A stretch of 9,862 bases of DNA, taken from Opitutia bacterium (GTDB lineage Bacteria; Verrucomicrobiota; Verrucomicrobiia; Opitutales; UBA953). How positions within the stretch are numbered: the stretch's first letter is position 1; every line of letters starts with the position of its first letter. Location of the stretch: positions 371 through 10,232 of the forward strand of contig DNHH01000050.1 in the NCBI GenBank assembly GCA_003485955.1. The letters are read 5' to 3'. Shown in pieces: positions 6,508 to 9,862 of the stretch. Below the pieces are notes generated by a model that was given only the letters and a program-made list of their open reading frames with translations, ran no database searches and had not been told where the DNA came from. A program made the position numbers and the translations under genes.

Positions 6508-7332
6508 TTACTTGGTCTCTGCAGGCTTTTCGCCGTCTTTCTCTTCGCCTTCACAACCGCAATCTTCCTCGTGTTGTTCGTCGCCTTCGCTTTCGCAGCC
6601 GCAAGCGGTGTCATCTTCGGTTACCTGTGATTTGTGATTAAAGCTGTAAGGAATAAACAGAATGATTTTACTGGATCCTTGCGGCCAAACTTGGACGGCA
6701 CGATCGAGACCGATAATCTCCAGACGATTTTCACCCATCGGCAGGTGCTTCGCGGCTTCGGCGGCATCACGGCGAATCTGGTGCAATAGTTCATTGCGGT
6801 AGTCCTGAGGGTTGCTCAGGCGCCAGTTAGCTTCGCTCACGATGACATTCGTTAATTCATCCTTCGTGCCAGCGGGTTCAATCAAACCGACCGTCATGGA
6901 ACGCAAGGAGTCGACCGCAGTCATGGCATCTTCGCCGACGCTACTGCGTAAGGCCCAAGCACCCGTAGCAATAAACATATCGGAATCTTTATCTTTCGTA
7001 CCAAGGAAGCTGCTTGAGCGGTCTTTAAGTGGATGCGCGAAGTTGTACTCGAGGCGTTCGAGTTCGAAACCATCCTTGTCTTCAAAACGTGTACTCAACT
7101 TGGCTGACAAGTCGCGCAGCCCAGCTTCCACTTTGGCACGAGTCGCTCCTTTGACTTCAATACGCACCACAATTTGAACTTGGTCGGCGTCGACAACCAC
7201 GTTGGCACGCGGAATTTGCGGGCGTTGGCTGTCGGCCATAGGTCGATTATACCGACCCTCTGGGTTCTCAGAAAAAGGTGAGGATTGGGCGAAAGCAACG
7301 GTCGCAAACAGACATGGAACTAGGAATCGCAT
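6508..7332 (-). CDS. Secreted protein of unknown function, weakly SIMPL-like, with CGCE acidic tail
   Basis: I do not firmly recognise this 274-residue protein. It begins with a short Sec-type signal, MRFLVPCLFATVAFA, with AFA (13-15) before Gln16 as a likely cleavage site, so it is probably periplasmic or surface-located. Residues 40-235 read as an alternating strand/helix domain. A helix-like segment at 177-196, DYRNELLHQIRRDAAEAAKH, and a final strand ending IPYSF recall SIMPL (DUF541) proteins, but only faintly. The C-terminal 40 residues are strongly acidic and contain two CGCE motifs (Cys244/Cys246 and Cys258/Cys260) 14 residues apart with a nearby His. This could be a metal-binding or flexible tail; that is inference. 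An in-frame ATG at 7239 (residue 32) is a possible second start and would lose the signal peptide. The gene lies 56 bases after alaS and 4 before nadK. Confidence 0.85.
   Translation of the reverse strand: MRFLVPCLFATVAFAQSSPFSENPEGRYNRPMADSQRPQIPRANVVVDADQVQIVVRIEVKGATRAKVEAGLRDLSAKLSTRFEDKDGFELERLEYNFAHPLKDRSSSFLGTKDKDSDMFIATGAWALRSSVGEDAMTAVDSLRSMTVGLIEPAGTKDELTNVIVSEANWRLSNPQDYRNELLHQIRRDAAEAAKHLPMGENRLEIIGLDRAVQVWPQGSSKIILFIPYSFNHKSQVTEDDTACGCESEGDEQHEEDCGCEGEEKDGEKPAETK
7241..7257 (-). promoter_or_regulatory. TATAAT inside a 17-bp inverted repeat, six bases before an internal ATG
   Basis: On the minus strand, GGTCG and CGACC are perfect 5-bp arms around GTATAAT. A consensus -10 hexamer (7251-7246) is therefore framed by an inverted repeat. 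Six bases separate TATAAT from the in-frame ATG at 7239-7237 (MADSQRP). A start of transcription about seven bases after the hexamer would give a leaderless mRNA. The -35 region is poor (TTTCTG or TTCTGA at plausible spacing). The site lies within the coding sequence of the longer, secreted form, so it may be chance. Confidence 0.25.
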
Positions 7333-7380
7333 CAGGGGCTTTGATGCTAAGACCCGAGGCCTTGTGGGCGAGCCGTAAAA

Positions 7381-7393
7381 GTTAGGCTTTAGG
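7381..7393. repeat. Short TTAGG / CTTTAG repeat overlapping the alaS stop codon
   Basis: TTAGG occurs at 7382-7386 and again at 7389-7393, seven bases apart, as in the 1456-1489 heptamer block. The second copy, within CTTTAG 7387-7392, supplies the TAA stop of alaS on the minus strand. It is short, and would not be listed alone. It is included because it shares register and sequence with the other two repeat sites. The rest of the 56-base gap before the next gene shows no clear hairpin or terminator. Confidence 0.4.
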
Positions 7394-9862
7394 CCCTTCG
7401 CGAGGCTAAAACGGCGTCGAGTTTATCCGGGCTAGGTCCGCCGCCCATGGCCGACTCTAGCTTGCCGCCACCTTTACCGCCCAACTGTGTGCAAAGTTCA
7501 GAGACAAGTTTGCCAGCCGATTGCCCGCCCTTGATCGCATCTGCGCCACAGTTGGCAACAATCGATGCCTTGCCTTCAATCACAGCACCTAGAACGACGA
7601 CGGCACTCGGCCCAACTTTTCCGGCAACCTTTGCACCAAGTTCGCGGAGCGATGTCGTGTCATCTGCAGTTACGCGCGCAGTCACATGTTTCAGGCCACC
7701 TTGGTCTTTCGCACTCGCGGCGAGTTCCGTTGCCACGGCATCGGATTCTTGGTCGCGGTAAGCTTTAAGTTTTCGTTCGAGGTCACGGCTTTGCTCGAGC
7801 AACTGTTCGACGCGCTTGAGGACGTCGCCAACAGGCGACTGTGTCGTATCGGCAAGTTTACGTAGTAAATCGCTGTCGGCACGGGCGGCCTCGTAAGCGG
7901 TAAGACCGGCAATGGCTTCGATACGTCGGACGCCTGCGGCAATGGCGTTTTCGCCGGTAATGCGGAGTAAGCCAATCTCGCCTGTCGAGCGAACGTGGGT
8001 GCCCGCACAGAGTTCCATCGAGTAACCGTCCAATGCAGTCGGCTTTCCGCCAATTTGAACCACACGGACAGTCTCACCGTATTTATCGCCGAAGAATTGC
8101 ATGACGTCGCCACGACCTTTGACCTGGCTGTACTTAACTTCGCTCCAGGACACTGGGCTATTGTCGAGGATGCGTTCATTGACGAGTCGCTCGATGTCGA
8201 GGACCTGAGCACCTGTGAGTGCGCCACTGTTAAAGTCGAATGTCAGCTTATCCGGTGCAACGGCAGAGCCCTTCTGTGTGGCCTCTTTGCTCACCACTTC
8301 ATGCAACGCCCAATGGATGAGGTGAGTCACCGTATGGTGACGTGAAATAGCGGCACGTCGGGCGCTGTCGACCGTGAGCGTGCTGACTTTTCCAGTTTCT
8401 GGGAGATCGGTTCCTTCGAGAAAATGAATCCAAGTTTGCCCAGACTTCTGGGTGTCAGTCACGCGCCAGGCACGTCCGCCTTGAGTAAAGGTACCAGTAT
8501 CGCCGACTTGTCCGCCCATTTCAGCGTAGCACGGCGATTGCTCTGTGAGAACAGCCACGCGCCCCTTGAGTGTCAGAACTTGGGCAACTTTGGTTTCAGC
8601 GGTCGGTTGATTGTAGCCGATAAATTCAGTGGGGTGGTCGCTACCAATTTCTGAGAGTGCGATGACTTCCTTTTTCTGTGCGGCACGTGCACGTGCGCGC
8701 TGAGCTTCCATGCGTTGTTCAAAGTCCGCCGTATCGACACCCAGACCGCGTTCGCGCGCCATCAGCTGCGTCAGGTCGAGAGGGAATCCTTGCTCGTCAT
8801 AGAGTCGGAAAGCAAAAGCCCCAGAGAGCTGTCCGCCTTTGGCGACTTTGGCTGCTTCTTCTTCGAACAAAGAAAGGCCTTTATCAAGGGTGCGGATGAA
8901 AGCTTCTTCTTCGATGCGAATGACTTCAGCGACGGTAGCACGGCGTGTGCGAATCTCCGGGAAAGTATCTCCCATGGTTTCCGCGAGTACATCGACGAGC
9001 GTGTAGAAGAAGGGCTTGGTCAGTCCGAGGGTGCGACCGTAACGAACCGCACGGCGGAGAATGCGCCGCAGAACGTAATTGCGATCGTTATTACCAGGTT
9101 GAATGCCGTCGGCGATGGCGAAGGAAAGTGTGCGTGCGTGGTCGGCAATGACGCGGAAGGCGACGTCGTCTCGCTCTTGTTGCGTGTCACCTTGGCTACC
9201 TTGCTTCGGTAAGGTCGATGCATAGCGCTTGCCGCTCAGTGACTCCAGCTTTCGGAATAGCGGTGCAAAGATGTCTGTCTCATAATTGGAGATGATACCG
9301 GAGAAGTCCTTGAAGCCCTTGGTGCACTGCAGAATGCCCGTAACGCGTTCAAAGCCCATGCCAGTGTCGACGTGCTTTGCGGGTAAAGGCGAGAAGGTAC
9401 CGTCAGGGTTCGCGTTGAATTGAATGAAGACGAGATTCCAAATCTCCATACAGCGTGCGTCGCTACCGTTCACGAGTTTACCTTGGGTGTCCCCATTCGG
9501 TGTGAGGTCGACGTGTAACTCGGTGCAAGGTCCACATGGACCCGTTTCACCCATCATCCAGAAGTTGTCCTTTTTATTCCCGTTAACAATGTGGACAGCG
9601 GGATCGAGACCCACTGCGCGAAACTTTTCTGCCCAAGCATCCCAAGCTTCTTGGTCGAAGTCCGCAGGGTCGCCTTTGGATTTATCCGGTGAATAGACTG
9701 TGGCGTAGAGGCGGCTGGGAGGGAATTTCCAGACTTGGGTGATAAGCTCCCAGGCGTAGTCAATCGCTTCTTGTTTAAAGTAATCACCAAACGACCAATT
9801 CCCCAGCATCTCGAAGAAGGTATGGTGGTAGGTGTCTAGGCCGACGTCTTCGAGGTCGTTAT
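7389..9862 (-). CDS. alaS: Alanyl-tRNA synthetase, N-terminus outside the window
   Basis: AlaRS charges tRNA-Ala and hydrolyses Ser- and Gly-tRNA-Ala in its editing site. The frame is open from the right edge. Seventeen residues, NDLEDVG to TFFE, precede the internal Met at 9809, joining TYHHTFFE to MLGNWSFGDYFK as in other AlaRS. Compared with E. coli, some 65 N-terminal residues and the true start lie beyond 9862. Numbering from the Met at 9809, the class II core shows TGPCGPCTE (89-97) and motif 3 DTGMGFERV (148-156). The linker before editing has YAEMGGQVGDTG (428-439). The editing zinc ligands are His492/His496 in HTVTH and Cys601/His605 in CAGTH. A C-terminal coiled coil (about 660-690) and the C-Ala domain with GGKGGGK (777-783) follow. 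All expected motifs are intact. Total length would be near 890, usual for the family. It is the first gene seen of the minus-strand run. Confidence 0.97.
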   Translation of the reverse strand, partial: NDLEDVGLDTYHHTFFEMLGNWSFGDYFKQEAIDYAWELITQVWKFPPSRLYATVYSPDKSKGDPADFDQEAWDAWAEKFRAVGLDPAVHIVNGNKKDNFWMMGETGPCGPCTELHVDLTPNGDTQGKLVNGSDARCMEIWNLVFIQFNANPDGTFSPLPAKHVDTGMGFERVTGILQCTKGFKDFSGIISNYETDIFAPLFRKLESLSGKRYASTLPKQGSQGDTQQERDDVAFRVIADHARTLSFAIADGIQPGNNDRNYVLRRILRRAVRYGRTLGLTKPFFYTLVDVLAETMGDTFPEIRTRRATVAEVIRIEEEAFIRTLDKGLSLFEEEAAKVAKGGQLSGAFAFRLYDEQGFPLDLTQLMARERGLGVDTADFEQRMEAQRARARAAQKKEVIALSEIGSDHPTEFIGYNQPTAETKVAQVLTLKGRVAVLTEQSPCYAEMGGQVGDTGTFTQGGRAWRVTDTQKSGQTWIHFLEGTDLPETGKVSTLTVDSARRAAISRHHTVTHLIHWALHEVVSKEATQKGSAVAPDKLTFDFNSGALTGAQVLDIERLVNERILDNSPVSWSEVKYSQVKGRGDVMQFFGDKYGETVRVVQIGGKPTALDGYSMELCAGTHVRSTGEIGLLRITGENAIAAGVRRIEAIAGLTAYEAARADSDLLRKLADTTQSPVGDVLKRVEQLLEQSRDLERKLKAYRDQESDAVATELAASAKDQGGLKHVTARVTADDTTSLRELGAKVAGKVGPSAVVVLGAVIEGKASIVANCGADAIKGGQSAGKLVSELCTQLGGKGGGKLESAMGGGPSPDKLDAVLASRRA

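Noticed and set aside
6504..6614. 37-residue N-terminal extension of NAD kinase from an ATG at 6614
   Set aside because: It overlaps the end of the upstream gene in another frame. Its Lys/Ala-rich text is the shifted reading of that gene's acidic tail, and the conserved NAD kinase N-terminus begins at 6503.
7691..8227. 178-residue minus-strand open frame within alaS
   Set aside because: Alternative frame of alaS across its editing domain. It is Ser-rich with no motif, while the alaS frame holds HTVTH and CAGTH.
8715..9212. 165-residue plus-strand open frame opposite alaS
   Set aside because: alaS motifs are continuous through this stretch. The antisense frame shows no recognisable domain and is expected from codon bias at this G+C.

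Overview
This is an ordinary chromosomal segment of a bacterium, with about 54% G+C by eye. It is densely coded, and no mobile-element gene, phage gene, RNA gene or CRISPR array is visible. The protein set is LepA, MenD, a Tat-exported metallophosphoesterase, signal peptidase I, NAD kinase, a secreted protein of uncertain family, and AlaRS. This suggests a Gram-negative respiring bacterium that makes menaquinone or a related naphthoquinone. My best guess is the PVC group, perhaps Verrucomicrobiota (Opitutae-like). The guess rests on recalled similarity of the LepA switch region, the very long LepB and the weak Shine-Dalgarno signals. It was not tested by a search.

Layout: the left edge (1-1371, minus strand) is the N-terminal three quarters of lepA, which runs off the window. 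A 136-bp divergent intergenic stretch (1372-1507) holds two hairpins and a heptamer repeat. Next comes a two-gene plus-strand unit, menD (1508-3220) and a calcineurin-like phosphoesterase (3217-4182), coupled by an ATGA overlap. A 174-bp convergent gap (4183-4356) is filled almost entirely by short tandem repeats. The rest is one minus-strand gene run read from right to left: alaS (N-terminus outside the window), a secreted protein with a weakly SIMPL-like middle and a Cys/acidic tail, nadK and lepB. The gaps after alaS are 56, 4 and 23 nt, so the run is probably an operon.

How the genes relate: alaS and lepA serve translation, nadK makes NADP, lepB matures exported proteins, and menD commits isochorismate to menaquinone. 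They do not form a dedicated pathway. The phosphoesterase is exported by Tat and the secreted protein by Sec. The exported products of this window (the secreted protein, and possibly the phosphoesterase) are plausible signal peptidase I substrates.

No new multi-gene system is apparent. The parts most worth a second look are non-coding or structural. They are a TAG-centred repeat family with a 9-bp array that switches to an 8-bp array directly after the phosphoesterase stop codon, a hairpin enclosing the GTG start of lepA, a TATAAT hexamer inside a 17-bp inverted repeat six bases before an in-frame ATG, a roughly 150-residue insertion in LepB, and the CGCE-containing acidic tail of the secreted protein.
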